DNA from: Candidatus Altimarinota bacterium
Lineage (GTDB): Bacteria; Patescibacteriota; Gracilibacteria; Absconditabacterales; Absconditicoccaceae
Direction: 5' to 3'
NCBI GenBank assembly: GCA_027062165.1
Contig: JAMOTU010000042.1
Location: 1-11,455 of the forward strand
Length of the DNA stretch: 11,455 bases
The notes below the pieces were generated by a model. That model searched no databases, was not told the DNA's origin, and was given only the letters and a program-made list of their open reading frames with translations. Of the stretch, positions 1 through 6,781 are shown piece after piece. Each line of letters opens with the position of its first letter. Positions within the stretch are counted from its first letter, which is position 1. The position numbers and the translations under genes are program-made.

Positions 1-13
1 ACAACAAATTTTC

Positions 14-32
14 AAAAGTTCGCAAACCTAAA
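14..32. repeat. Direct repeat copy 1, downstream of cas2
   Basis: Reads aaaagttcgcaaacctaaa. It matches positions 109-127 at 18 of 19 bases; the only change is C to G at the eighth base. The distance between copies is 95 bases. Confidence 0.7.
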
Positions 33-56
33 TTTGAATATGTTAATTTTAGCACA

Positions 57-121
57 TTTGCCAACTTTTTAAACTCTAAATTTTACATATGTTCACAAAA
101 CCATCCAAAAAAGTTGGCAAA
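57..121. repeat. Perfect 14-base inverted repeat with a 37-base loop
   Basis: Positions 57-70 (tttgccaacttttt) are the exact reverse complement of 108-121. On the transcript this could form a large hairpin right at the end of cas2. It is not a standard intrinsic terminator, because the loop is long and no U-run follows the second arm. Confidence 0.65.
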
Positions 122-127
122 CCTAAA
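109..127. repeat. Direct repeat copy 2, overlapping the cas2 stop codon
   Basis: Reads aaaagttggcaaacctaaa. It includes the cas2 TAG stop (123-125). Positions 108-121 are also one arm of a perfect 14-base inverted repeat with 57-70. Confidence 0.7.
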
Positions 128-383
128 AATCAAAAATATCTAAATAATTACAAATTTCAAAAGATTTTAGAATATCGTTTTTTGAAAGGTTATAAAATCT
201 GACACTATCTTCTTTTTTATCTACTATTTTTAATATTTCAAAAATCAGTTTTCTCAAATCTTTTTTTTGTAGTTTTATTTCATATACCGAATAATTAACC
301 CTAACTCCGTATAAATTCAATAGATTTGAAATTTTTTCCCGTCTTTTATCATCCACTATATCGTAACTAACCACAAAATACAT
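123..383 (-). CDS. cas2: Cas2, adaptation complex protein
   Basis: This 86-residue protein is of typical Cas2 length. The ferredoxin-like fold is indicated by the first strand MYFVVSYDI with the conserved Asp (D8), then DDKRREKISNLL, the RVNYSVYEI strand (28-36) and SVRFYNL (60-66), all Cas2 hallmarks. Cas2 dimers bridge Cas1 dimers in the spacer integration complex, so its partner should be the RT-Cas1 encoded just upstream. The start is ATG 383, with AGGAAG at 390-395, and its A is shared with the RT-Cas1 stop (TGATG). The stop TAG (123-125) lies inside a 19-base direct repeat that recurs in the downstream non-coding DNA. This is the last gene of the visible operon. Confidence 0.95.
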   Translation of the reverse strand: MYFVVSYDIVDDKRREKISNLLNLYGVRVNYSVYEIKLQKKDLRKLIFEILKIVDKKEDSVRFYNLSKNDILKSFEICNYLDIFDF

Positions 384-2377
384 CAGTATCTTCCTATAAA
401 AGGCTTATATTTGACATTTTCTTCTATCGCTTTTCTTAATAAATAAGCCTGTTTTAAAATTATGTTTTCTATTTTTACTTTCTCTTTTTTATAAGTTGTA
501 AATGAGGCAAGTTTTTCGATAATATTGTCTAAAACCAATTTTTTACTGCTTTTAGTAAGCTCTCCTGCAATTACTTCTATTTTTTCGTTTCTGTTAAACA
601 TTGACACTACTACCCTATCTACCGCAAAAGCCCTAAATTCTTCTATCAGGTCATATACAAGCGTGGGCTTATTATCCTGAAAAGAATGCAAATACGATAC
701 ATAAATATTCAATCCGGCTTTAATTAAGGCGTTTTGAACTCTTGAATATAAAATCGCATAAGCATAATTTAAAGTGGAATTAAATACATCCGTAGCGCCT
801 TTGGTAACCCTACCCGGAATTTCAAAATCTAAAACTTTTGCGATTGCACTCCAATAAATATTTGCGACCTCTCCTTCATACCCTCTTAATTCTTCAATAC
901 TTTTTACATTTTTTATATTCTTACTAAATTTTTTTATATCTTCTTTTAAAAATTTATGATACTTTGAGAGATATTTTAAATAATTTATTTGATTTTTTAC
1001 TTTTCCGCTAACAAATGCCTTTGCTAACTGTAAATGTTTTGAAGTGTTTAATATGGATATTTGTTTAATTAACATATGATGTGTTTTTGGATTTAACGTG
1101 ACAATCTCAGCGTAAGGAGTGTTATTAAATATAAAATCAATTGATATACCACGATTTGTAGCATGATAAATGAGATTTGAACTGATTGATATGCCTTTTG
1201 CGGCTATTATGATTTTTTTAACGGAATTTAGAGGAAATTTTTTGATTAGTTTTCCTTTTTTCTTCAAAGTTACGCTGTTTTTGCTTATTCCAAGCCTTAT
1301 CCCGCTTGAATGGATAAAAATAACTGAATTTAACTCCTCTTTTGAAAAAATATTTAATTGCTTATTTAAGATTTTATCAACTTCTTTTTCAAGTTTTTGA
1401 AGCTTAATAATCTCCTTTTGTTTTAAGATATCTTTTTTAGAAATATTTAAAAAATCAATTTCCATAACCATATCGTTTTTTGCAAAGCTCTTAATCAAAG
1501 ACTCTTTTAAAATATTTAATTGTTTTTTGTTTAAAACTTTTAAATAATAAGCTTTTATAGAATTTAATACATTTTCTACGTCATTCTTTTTAATATGTGC
1601 TACTTTTGATAACAAAAAATTAAATTTTTCATTTTCAAGGGAAAAAGAATCTTTTTTAAAACGTATGTTTAAAAACACGAAACTTTTAGAAGTAATATAT
1701 GTTTTTTCACTGTTTAGTTCAAGTTTTAAAACATTCAAAAATCTTTTAATATCTTTTAACAATTTATCAGGATTTTGGGTAAAAATTATAATATCATCCG
1801 CAAATCTTACATATTCGCACCTTTTTTCCAAAAACCTATCAAACGGAGTTATATAAAAATTAGAAAGGAAAGGAGAAATTACACTCCCTTGATGGATACC
1901 CGTATCGTGAAAATTATATTCGTTGTTTTTAATGAATCTATTTTTAAAAAAGAGCATTAAAACCTTTACAAAATCTTCATCTAAATACTTTAAAAGCATT
2001 TTTGTCAAAATTCTATGGTCAATTGAATTGAAAAAATTTTTAATGTCAGTTTTCAAATAAACATTATACTTTTTTGTAAGTAAAGATGTCTTATAAATTG
2101 CGTCAAATATGCTTCTGTTTTCGATAAATGCGTAATTATTATCGCTAACACAGGAAGAAAAAGGCTTTAGTGCGGTATAAAGGATTTTTTCTATTTTTTT
2201 ATCTTTTTCATTTTCAACGGATACGCTTCTTGTTTTCGTATCCGTTTTGATATCGAATGTTTTGACAAAAGAAGGAGTATAACCCTTTATTATATCTTCA
2301 TACAACTCTTCGTATTCCAAAGGATAGATAGATTTTATAAACTCTTTAGTTATTACTTCCTTTAATTTTAACTTCAT
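383..2377 (-). CDS. cas1: Reverse transcriptase-Cas1 fusion protein
   Basis: This is a spacer-acquisition integrase fused to a group II intron-like reverse transcriptase. Such proteins can take spacers from RNA (shown for Marinomonas RT-Cas1). I place the start at ATG 2377 (664 residues), because GGAAGG at 2382-2387 fits it. A TTG at 2389 in the same frame is less likely. Numbering from the ATG, the RT domain has YLKTDIKNFF with D111, IHQGSVISPFLSN (161-173) and the catalytic FADD (192-195). A helical linker (about 285-345) leads to Cas1, with SSGIRLGI near 357-364, the catalytic Glu in RGYEGE (E501), His in YLHSFQ (H564), and the acidic YDLIEEF (575-581). Both halves look active. There is no N-terminal Cas6 domain, unlike some fusions of this class. 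The stop overlaps cas2 by one base. Confidence 0.97.
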   Translation of the reverse strand: MKLKLKEVITKEFIKSIYPLEYEELYEDIIKGYTPSFVKTFDIKTDTKTRSVSVENEKDKKIEKILYTALKPFSSCVSDNNYAFIENRSIFDAIYKTSLLTKKYNVYLKTDIKNFFNSIDHRILTKMLLKYLDEDFVKVLMLFFKNRFIKNNEYNFHDTGIHQGSVISPFLSNFYITPFDRFLEKRCEYVRFADDIIIFTQNPDKLLKDIKRFLNVLKLELNSEKTYITSKSFVFLNIRFKKDSFSLENEKFNFLLSKVAHIKKNDVENVLNSIKAYYLKVLNKKQLNILKESLIKSFAKNDMVMEIDFLNISKKDILKQKEIIKLQKLEKEVDKILNKQLNIFSKEELNSVIFIHSSGIRLGISKNSVTLKKKGKLIKKFPLNSVKKIIIAAKGISISSNLIYHATNRGISIDFIFNNTPYAEIVTLNPKTHHMLIKQISILNTSKHLQLAKAFVSGKVKNQINYLKYLSKYHKFLKEDIKKFSKNIKNVKSIEELRGYEGEVANIYWSAIAKVLDFEIPGRVTKGATDVFNSTLNYAYAILYSRVQNALIKAGLNIYVSYLHSFQDNKPTLVYDLIEEFRAFAVDRVVVSMFNRNEKIEVIAGELTKSSKKLVLDNIIEKLASFTTYKKEKVKIENIILKQAYLLRKAIEENVKYKPFIGRY

Positions 2378-3194
2378 CAAACCTTCCAAAATTTAGATTT
2401 GTTTTTGCCCCAAGCCCGTTTAAGAGAATTGCCTGTTTATAAAGCTGCGCTCTTTCGTTTGTAGATAAAAAAACATCTAAATCTTCTAACAATAAAAACC
2501 TAAATCTAAATTTAACACCACCTCTAATTGTCAAAAACTTTAAAGGTACAGGATTTTCAAATTTTGATTTGTGAGGGGTAAAAAACTCTTCTTTAAAAAT
2601 ATCTTTACTGTCCATAATTTCAGCATCAAGAAATATATCCGAATTGTTAAAAATTTTATCTCTTAAGTTCAAAACATCATCTAAGCTATACTCTTTATTA
2701 AATAAATTTTTAAGTAAAGTCACTATTTCTTCTTTTCTTCCTTCATTAAGTTCTTTTACTACAAATTTTTCATCTTCATTTAGTTTTTTTAATTTATTAT
2801 CTATCTCTTCATCACTTAAAGGAAACATATCCCTTATTGCGCCTTTAATACTGCTTCCCGGAATTTTAGGAAGTCCGGTGGTATAATCAAATTCAAATCC
2901 GTTAATAAACTGTTCTTTTAGTTTTGGAATTTCGTGATGATAACCAGTGCCAATTAAAAATCCCGGCTCTTTTGTAGATAATACAAATTCAATTAACTTA
3001 TACCCGCTTAATTGTAAGTCATCTGTAAAAGTTTCTGTTTCTTGATTTAATGTTTTAATATGGCTTTTAAAAACTTTTTCTTTTTTTTCATTAACTTTTT
3101 TAATTAATTCATCATTCCCGCTTATTAAATCAGAAAGTTCTTCATCACTTAAACTTTTATACATACCCTTATAATAAAAATACCCAAGATTCAT
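2346..3194 (-). CDS. cmr6: Cmr6, Cas7-group RAMP subunit
   Basis: Cmr6 caps the complex near the 3' end of the crRNA. With the ATG at 3194 the protein has 282 residues. Diagnostic blocks are GTGYHHEIP (82-90), the RAMP signature LPKIPGSSIKGAIRDMF (108-124), FLDAEIMD (188-195), FFTPHKSKF (204-212), which matches the conserved TPH element of Cmr6, and the glycine-rich NGLGAKTNLNFGRF (259-272). A GTG at 3197 is in frame, but AAGGA at 3201-3205 is only 3 bases from it and 6 from the ATG, so I prefer the ATG. The N-terminal 60 residues are helical, charged and poorly conserved. Its 3' end overlaps the RT-Cas1 reading frame by 32 bases. Confidence 0.92.
   Translation of the reverse strand: MNLGYFYYKGMYKSLSDEELSDLISGNDELIKKVNEKKEKVFKSHIKTLNQETETFTDDLQLSGYKLIEFVLSTKEPGFLIGTGYHHEIPKLKEQFINGFEFDYTTGLPKIPGSSIKGAIRDMFPLSDEEIDNKLKKLNEDEKFVVKELNEGRKEEIVTLLKNLFNKEYSLDDVLNLRDKIFNNSDIFLDAEIMDSKDIFKEEFFTPHKSKFENPVPLKFLTIRGGVKFRFRFLLLEDLDVFLSTNERAQLYKQAILLNGLGAKTNLNFGRFDEVKIKGSNN
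2382..2387 (-). promoter_or_regulatory. Ribosome binding site of RT-cas1 that decides its start
   Basis: GGAAGG on the minus strand lies 4 bases before the ATG at 2377. It overlaps the alternative upstream TTG codon region and so supports the ATG as the start. It sits inside the 3' end of cmr6, so the two genes are probably translationally coupled. Confidence 0.7.
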
Positions 3195-3565
3195 CACTCA
3201 TCCTTCAAATCAAACGTCCTGATTGCAAGTTTTACGGCAATTGCGGCATCTTTTATTTTTTCTTTTAATATATTTTCGTTTTCGTTTGAATTGATAACAT
3301 ACTTCAAAAGCATATCTTCTCTCGCACTCTCATCGATTAATCTTAAAATTAAGCTCATCAAATACGTCGAATCGGCTTTTTTTGAAGATTTTTTGTTCTC
3401 AAACAAAGCAATTGCTATTTTCAAATCACTCTGTATTAAAGCCGCACCAAAAGAAGAGATATATCCGTTAAATGCAGATGGTAAAGATTCGATTTTTTTG
3501 TTTTTTAAATCCTCTTCAATTAATTTAATTGCTTTTTCAATGTATGATTCAATTCTTTTTTTCAT
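3194..3565 (-). CDS. cmr5: Cmr5, small helical subunit of the type III-B complex
   Basis: This is a 123-residue, mostly helical protein, the usual size for Cmr5, and it sits between cmr4 and cmr6 as in most Cmr operons. Recognisable parts are the amphipathic first helix (residues 1-22, rich in Lys, Ile and Glu), SLPSAFNGYISSFGAALIQS (27-46), and SSKKADSTYLMSLILRLID (60-78), which fits the family. Cmr5 lines the belly of the complex next to the Cmr4 backbone and has no catalytic residues. The start ATG 3565 overlaps the cmr4 stop (ATGA), and the stop overlaps the cmr6 start. The call rests on length, predicted helices, the short matching blocks and synteny, because Cmr5 sequences are poorly conserved. 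Confidence 0.88.
   Translation of the reverse strand: MKKRIESYIEKAIKLIEEDLKNKKIESLPSAFNGYISSFGAALIQSDLKIAIALFENKKSSKKADSTYLMSLILRLIDESAREDMLLKYVINSNENENILKEKIKDAAIAVKLAIRTFDLKDE
3201..3205 (-). promoter_or_regulatory. Ribosome binding site of cmr6 that decides its start
   Basis: AAGGA on the minus strand is 6 bases from the ATG at 3194 and only 3 from the in-frame GTG at 3197. The spacing favours the ATG. Confidence 0.6.
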
Positions 3566-4416
3566 CTCTCAACCTTTTCAATTTTGCAAATTCCAAATCC
3601 GATAGTTTTATTTGCCCCTATTTGATAAAGTTTTTCATTTTCAAAACTTCTAAAAAACTTATCTATTTTATCTTTATCTTCTTTACTAATATATTCATCA
3701 TTATCTCGTCCTATAAAAAAGATAAAATTAGAGTATTTTGGCACAATCTCTTCATACCAGAGGTTTTTGCTCTCCCCATTTTCAAGTCTGTTTCTTGCAA
3801 CAACCGGAAGTGATAACTCCTGAAAAGCTTTATTATTTAAAACTGCCAGATTTTCAGGGAAAATTGAAGGTATTTTTGATATTTGCTTATATTCGGCTCT
3901 GTAATCTTCTAAATAAACATCATCTATATTTTCAAAAATTACCGCTTTTACATCTTTTATCTCTTCATAAAAACTCTTAAGCTCTTTTTTTAAATCTTCT
4001 AAAATACTAAACTCTTCTAAATAATTAATTAGTTTTTTAATGATAAAAGGTGAAGTTACATTAAAATAAGGCTTTACGTTGCTTCTAACAGGTCTTGTTA
4101 GCATAAACGCCTCAAAAAAGACTAATGCTCCGGGAATTGTTTGCTTTTTTTCATCTTTTTTTTCTTTCTTACTTTCATTTTCTTTTTCCTCATTTTTTTC
4201 ATCACTCGGAGAACTTCCAAAAATAAACTCGATAAAATTATTCCCTCTTTTTTTAAAATGCTCTCTTAAAGCTCCTTTTAGGGAACTTGCGTGAATTATT
4301 GGAAGATTTGTAATTTCATCTTTTTGAACCTGATTATCAATAATATCGTAATTTACCCCTCCGCTTCCAACATGCATATTTGTAATATTTTGTAGTTTAT
4401 ACATATTTATTACCAT
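3562..4416 (-). CDS. cmr4: Cmr4, Cas7-group backbone subunit with target-RNA cleavage Asp
   Basis: Cmr4 forms the repeated backbone on the crRNA and cuts bound target RNA at regular intervals. In this 284-residue protein the N-terminus has HVGSGG (15-20), then IIDNQVQKD (25-33), which lines up with the VVDxPIQRE block of other Cmr4 proteins. D27 therefore matches the catalytic Asp. IHASSLKGALREHF (41-54), PGALVFFEA (95-103), RNRLENG (208-214) with LWYEEIVP (219-226), and the glycine-rich C-terminal QIGANKTIGFG (265-275) are all as expected. An extra charged low-complexity stretch, mostly Lys, Glu, Asp and Ser, lies at about 70-92 and probably forms a loop. The start is ATG 4416, 5-6 bases after AAGGAG; a second ATG at 4404 is less well placed. 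It overlaps cmr5 by 4 bases (ATGA). Confidence 0.95.
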   Translation of the reverse strand: MVINMYKLQNITNMHVGSGGVNYDIIDNQVQKDEITNLPIIHASSLKGALREHFKKRGNNFIEFIFGSSPSDEKNEEKENESKKEKKDEKKQTIPGALVFFEAFMLTRPVRSNVKPYFNVTSPFIIKKLINYLEEFSILEDLKKELKSFYEEIKDVKAVIFENIDDVYLEDYRAEYKQISKIPSIFPENLAVLNNKAFQELSLPVVARNRLENGESKNLWYEEIVPKYSNFIFFIGRDNDEYISKEDKDKIDKFFRSFENEKLYQIGANKTIGFGICKIEKVER

Positions 4417-4419
4417 TTT

Positions 4420-5385
4420 TTACTCCTTTATAATATTCATTCCGATTTTTTGTAAATTTTTAAAAGAATTTATGTGATTTAACAGATTATCACTTGGGTT
4501 AAATAAAATACTCCCTTTTTCGTAAATATAAATCGTTTCGTTCTTTTTAAATACTAATTTGTTTTTTTCTCTTTTTGTATACAGATATCCAAAAGGAATA
4601 TCCCTTGTAATAGCAAAATCTGCAAAATCTTTTAAAGGCATTTTGCAATATACATCGCTGATAAAAGAGTGTTTTTTAAAGTTAGAATAATCAAGCCACT
4701 CTTTTTCATCAACTATTTTCATTTTAAACGCACTTCTCTCACCGCCAAGTTCTACAATATCATCTTTAAAAGTAAAATCCTTAAACTCTTTTAATTTCTC
4801 TTCATCAAACTCCACTAAAAATCCAAATTCAAAATCTTTTAATTTATAAGAGATTTTTTTATAATATCCGTCTTTATTAGATTCTTTTTGAATACCAATC
4901 TGCTCTACCTCTTCAAAAATTTTACTCTCTTTAACTCTTTCATCTTTACTAAAAAAATATTCCCATAACTCCAAATAATCATCTTTAGAATTATACGCTC
5001 TATTCTTTTTTACATTCCACAAAATTTCATCTTTATACTCAAAATCATCTAAATTTAATTTTTTAAAATATTTTTTGTTGTTTTTAACTAAAAAAAGAGG
5101 AGAAATTCTTTTAATTACACCTAAACTAAAACTTTTTGTAATATCAAATGAAGTATCCCCGACTAACTTTTTTGCTAAATTATTATTTTCTTTATCTACC
5201 CAATAACCTCTTCTTTTTCTTGTAAGCAATCCGTTTTGCAAAAGCAAAGTTTTTCTTAACATCCCTAAAAGCGTGGTCTGTTGTGGTAATTTTCTAGAAT
5301 ACGCAATATAACTATCATCACTAAACGTTATCTCCCCTCCAAAAAAGTATGGTTTTAAAGGCTTAAGAGTTATCAGCTTTATCAT
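4420..5385 (-). CDS. cmr3: Cmr3, Cas5-group RAMP subunit
   Basis: Cmr3 binds the 5' handle of the crRNA and joins Cas10 to the Cmr4 backbone. Supporting sequence in this 321-residue protein: LKPLKPYFFGGE near the N-terminus (7-18), QQTTLLGMLRKTLL (35-48), the conserved ELGGERSAF block (212-220), a late hydrophobic segment ending in KGSILF (290-295), and the C-terminal IGMNII (314-319). The order and spacing match the Cmr3 family, and its place between cas10 and cmr4 is the usual one. The start is ATG 5385, within the last codons of cas10, with AAGGA 6 bases upstream. The final codons (AAG GAG TAA) also serve as the ribosome binding site of cmr4. Nothing suggests damage. Confidence 0.9.
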   Translation of the reverse strand: MIKLITLKPLKPYFFGGEITFSDDSYIAYSRKLPQQTTLLGMLRKTLLLQNGLLTRKRRGYWVDKENNNLAKKLVGDTSFDITKSFSLGVIKRISPLFLVKNNKKYFKKLNLDDFEYKDEILWNVKKNRAYNSKDDYLELWEYFFSKDERVKESKIFEEVEQIGIQKESNKDGYYKKISYKLKDFEFGFLVEFDEEKLKEFKDFTFKDDIVELGGERSAFKMKIVDEKEWLDYSNFKKHSFISDVYCKMPLKDFADFAITRDIPFGYLYTKREKNKLVFKKNETIYIYEKGSILFNPSDNLLNHINSFKNLQKIGMNIIKE

Positions 5386-6781
5386 CTTTTGTCCTTATGA
5401 ATTTGTTAAATCTCAATATAAAATAAATCACTTTTAAATATTCAGGATAGTTTGAGATTTTTAATTTATACATAATCTCTGCTAAAAGATTGTAAAAATC
5501 TCTGTTTTTTGAATAGTTTTCGTTAAAGTAGTTTTTAAAAAACGCCTTAAATCTATCTCCTTCGTTTAAAAGTTTTAAAACGTTTTTAAAAGTATCAATT
5601 TTATAAATAATTGAAGTGTCAAATTTAAAATTATTATTTAAAAGAGCTTTTATCTCTTCAACTTTTTCTTTTTTAATAACAGCATTAAACACCTGCCCCG
5701 AGTGTTTTATAACATCTATTGCTATTGTGTTTTTTACACTTTTAGCTTTATCAAATAAAAGACTTTGAGCATTTCTTAAAGCTTCATACATCGGAAATTT
5801 ATAATAACTAACGTTTACCCCAAAACTCAACGTAGTTTTTGTATTTTTCAACTTCTCATTCCATTTTTTCATTTTATCCTGATAAAGCTCATCAAGTTTA
5901 AACGCTAAATCCAAAATATTTTTATTTTCATTTTTTACGGGAGCAAAAAAAAGTAAATCATCTCCTCCCGCATATACAACAAAACCTCCAAATCTTTTAA
6001 TTTCATCTACAGCCTCTTTTACAAACTTAAACAAATCTTTTGATAACTCTTCATAATCCTCTATACTTGCATTATCTAAAAGTTTATTAACTTTACTCAT
6101 GTTATCGCCATCTACCTGCACTATAGCGACATATTTGTGATAATCTTGAAAATTATACTTTTTGTTTAACTCTTCATCTTCAAAAATATTGATATCTTTT
6201 TCTTCATACTCTCTTATTATTTCTCTTAAATCGTCATCAATAATATCAGCAAGTGCAATCTCAAGCAGTGAGTCAAAACTTTTGTGGTCTTTGCCAAATG
6301 CAAATTTTGCAAGCTCGGTATTATTAACATTTTGAAAAAAATTCTTAAATTTATCCTCTGTTGGAGTTTGAAAAAAAAGCTCCTTTGTGTCAAGATATTT
6401 ATAAATCTCATCTACAATATTACCACTCTTTACATCTTTAATAACATACTCAACTTGAATATACTCTTTTAAATAATTTATATCAATTCCCGTTTTGTCT
6501 GAAAGCTCTTTTATTGCTTCATCAATTGCTTTTTCTATATCTTTTTCCTCTACTCCATCAGCTTCAAAAATCATCCTGTCGTTAAAAAGCCCTACGTTTT
6601 TAACCTCAAACATTTCATCGGCTACATAGGGCATTATAAATTTTTTATTTTTAAATTTTTTTGCAATCTCACGCATAGTGAAACTAAAAATATAACTTGC
6701 CGCCCAAAGTTCTTTTGTTTTTCTTGCTTTAAACAGAGTCTTGTAAATAGGTCCAATCGTAATTCCAGCGTATTTCATCAT
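5363..6781 (-). CDS. cas10: Cas10/Cmr2, short form without HD nuclease domain, cyclase motif intact
   Basis: This is the large subunit of the Cmr complex, which makes a signal nucleotide when target RNA is bound. The protein is 472 residues, about half the usual Cmr2 length. It begins directly with the first palm block, ITIGPIYKTLFKARKTKE (7-24) and LWAASYIFSF. The second palm carries VDGD (223-226) and the GGDD catalytic motif (272-275). There is no HD nuclease domain and no cysteine anywhere, so the zinc finger of typical Cmr2 is missing too. The upstream gene is a complete RAMP that abuts this one, so truncation by a frameshift is unlikely. This architecture resembles the HD-less Cas10 of the Bacteroides fragilis Cmr-CorA system, which makes SAM-AMP. 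The start is one of two adjacent ATGs (6781 or 6778); AAAGGA (6786-6791) lies 4 or 7 bases upstream, slightly favouring the second. It overlaps cmr3 by 23 bases. Confidence 0.93.
   Translation of the reverse strand: MMKYAGITIGPIYKTLFKARKTKELWAASYIFSFTMREIAKKFKNKKFIMPYVADEMFEVKNVGLFNDRMIFEADGVEEKDIEKAIDEAIKELSDKTGIDINYLKEYIQVEYVIKDVKSGNIVDEIYKYLDTKELFFQTPTEDKFKNFFQNVNNTELAKFAFGKDHKSFDSLLEIALADIIDDDLREIIREYEEKDINIFEDEELNKKYNFQDYHKYVAIVQVDGDNMSKVNKLLDNASIEDYEELSKDLFKFVKEAVDEIKRFGGFVVYAGGDDLLFFAPVKNENKNILDLAFKLDELYQDKMKKWNEKLKNTKTTLSFGVNVSYYKFPMYEALRNAQSLLFDKAKSVKNTIAIDVIKHSGQVFNAVIKKEKVEEIKALLNNNFKFDTSIIYKIDTFKNVLKLLNEGDRFKAFFKNYFNENYSKNRDFYNLLAEIMYKLKISNYPEYLKVIYFILRFNKFIRTKDDKADNS

Larger units (their letters stand above)
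1..122. other. Non-coding, repeat-bearing DNA downstream of cas2
   Basis: No reading frame is supported here. Besides the direct and inverted repeats, three related AT-rich blocks begin at about 24 (aaacctaaatttgaatatgtt), 71 (aaactctaaattttacatat) and 119 (aaacctaaaaatc), 47 and 48 bases apart. The region could be a CRISPR leader, degenerate repeats or protein-binding iterons. The window ends before this can be settled. Confidence 0.5.

Noticed and set aside
57..121. Intrinsic terminator after cas2
   Set aside because: The stem is AT-rich with a 37-base loop, the first arm overlaps the cas2 stop, and no U-tract follows the second arm.
1..140. CRISPR array
   Set aside because: Only two good direct copies plus one inverted copy. 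An inverted copy and a 95-base spacing do not fit a normal array.
2378..2389. TTG 2389 as the RT-Cas1 start
   Set aside because: GGAAGG at 2382-2387 fits the ATG at 2377 and would lie inside the coding sequence if TTG were used.
3291..3605. Plus-strand open frame of 104 residues opposite cmr5
   Set aside because: Shadow of the real minus-strand gene with no family resemblance.
4135..4210. Frameshift or error in the Lys/Glu-rich stretch of cmr4
   Set aside because: Conserved Cmr4 blocks continue in the same frame on both sides, so it is a low-complexity loop.
5363..6781. Short Cas10 as the result of a frameshift or deletion
   Set aside because: The upstream gene is a complete RAMP that overlaps the Cas10 start, and a ribosome binding site precedes that start. 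No leftover HD-coding sequence is seen.
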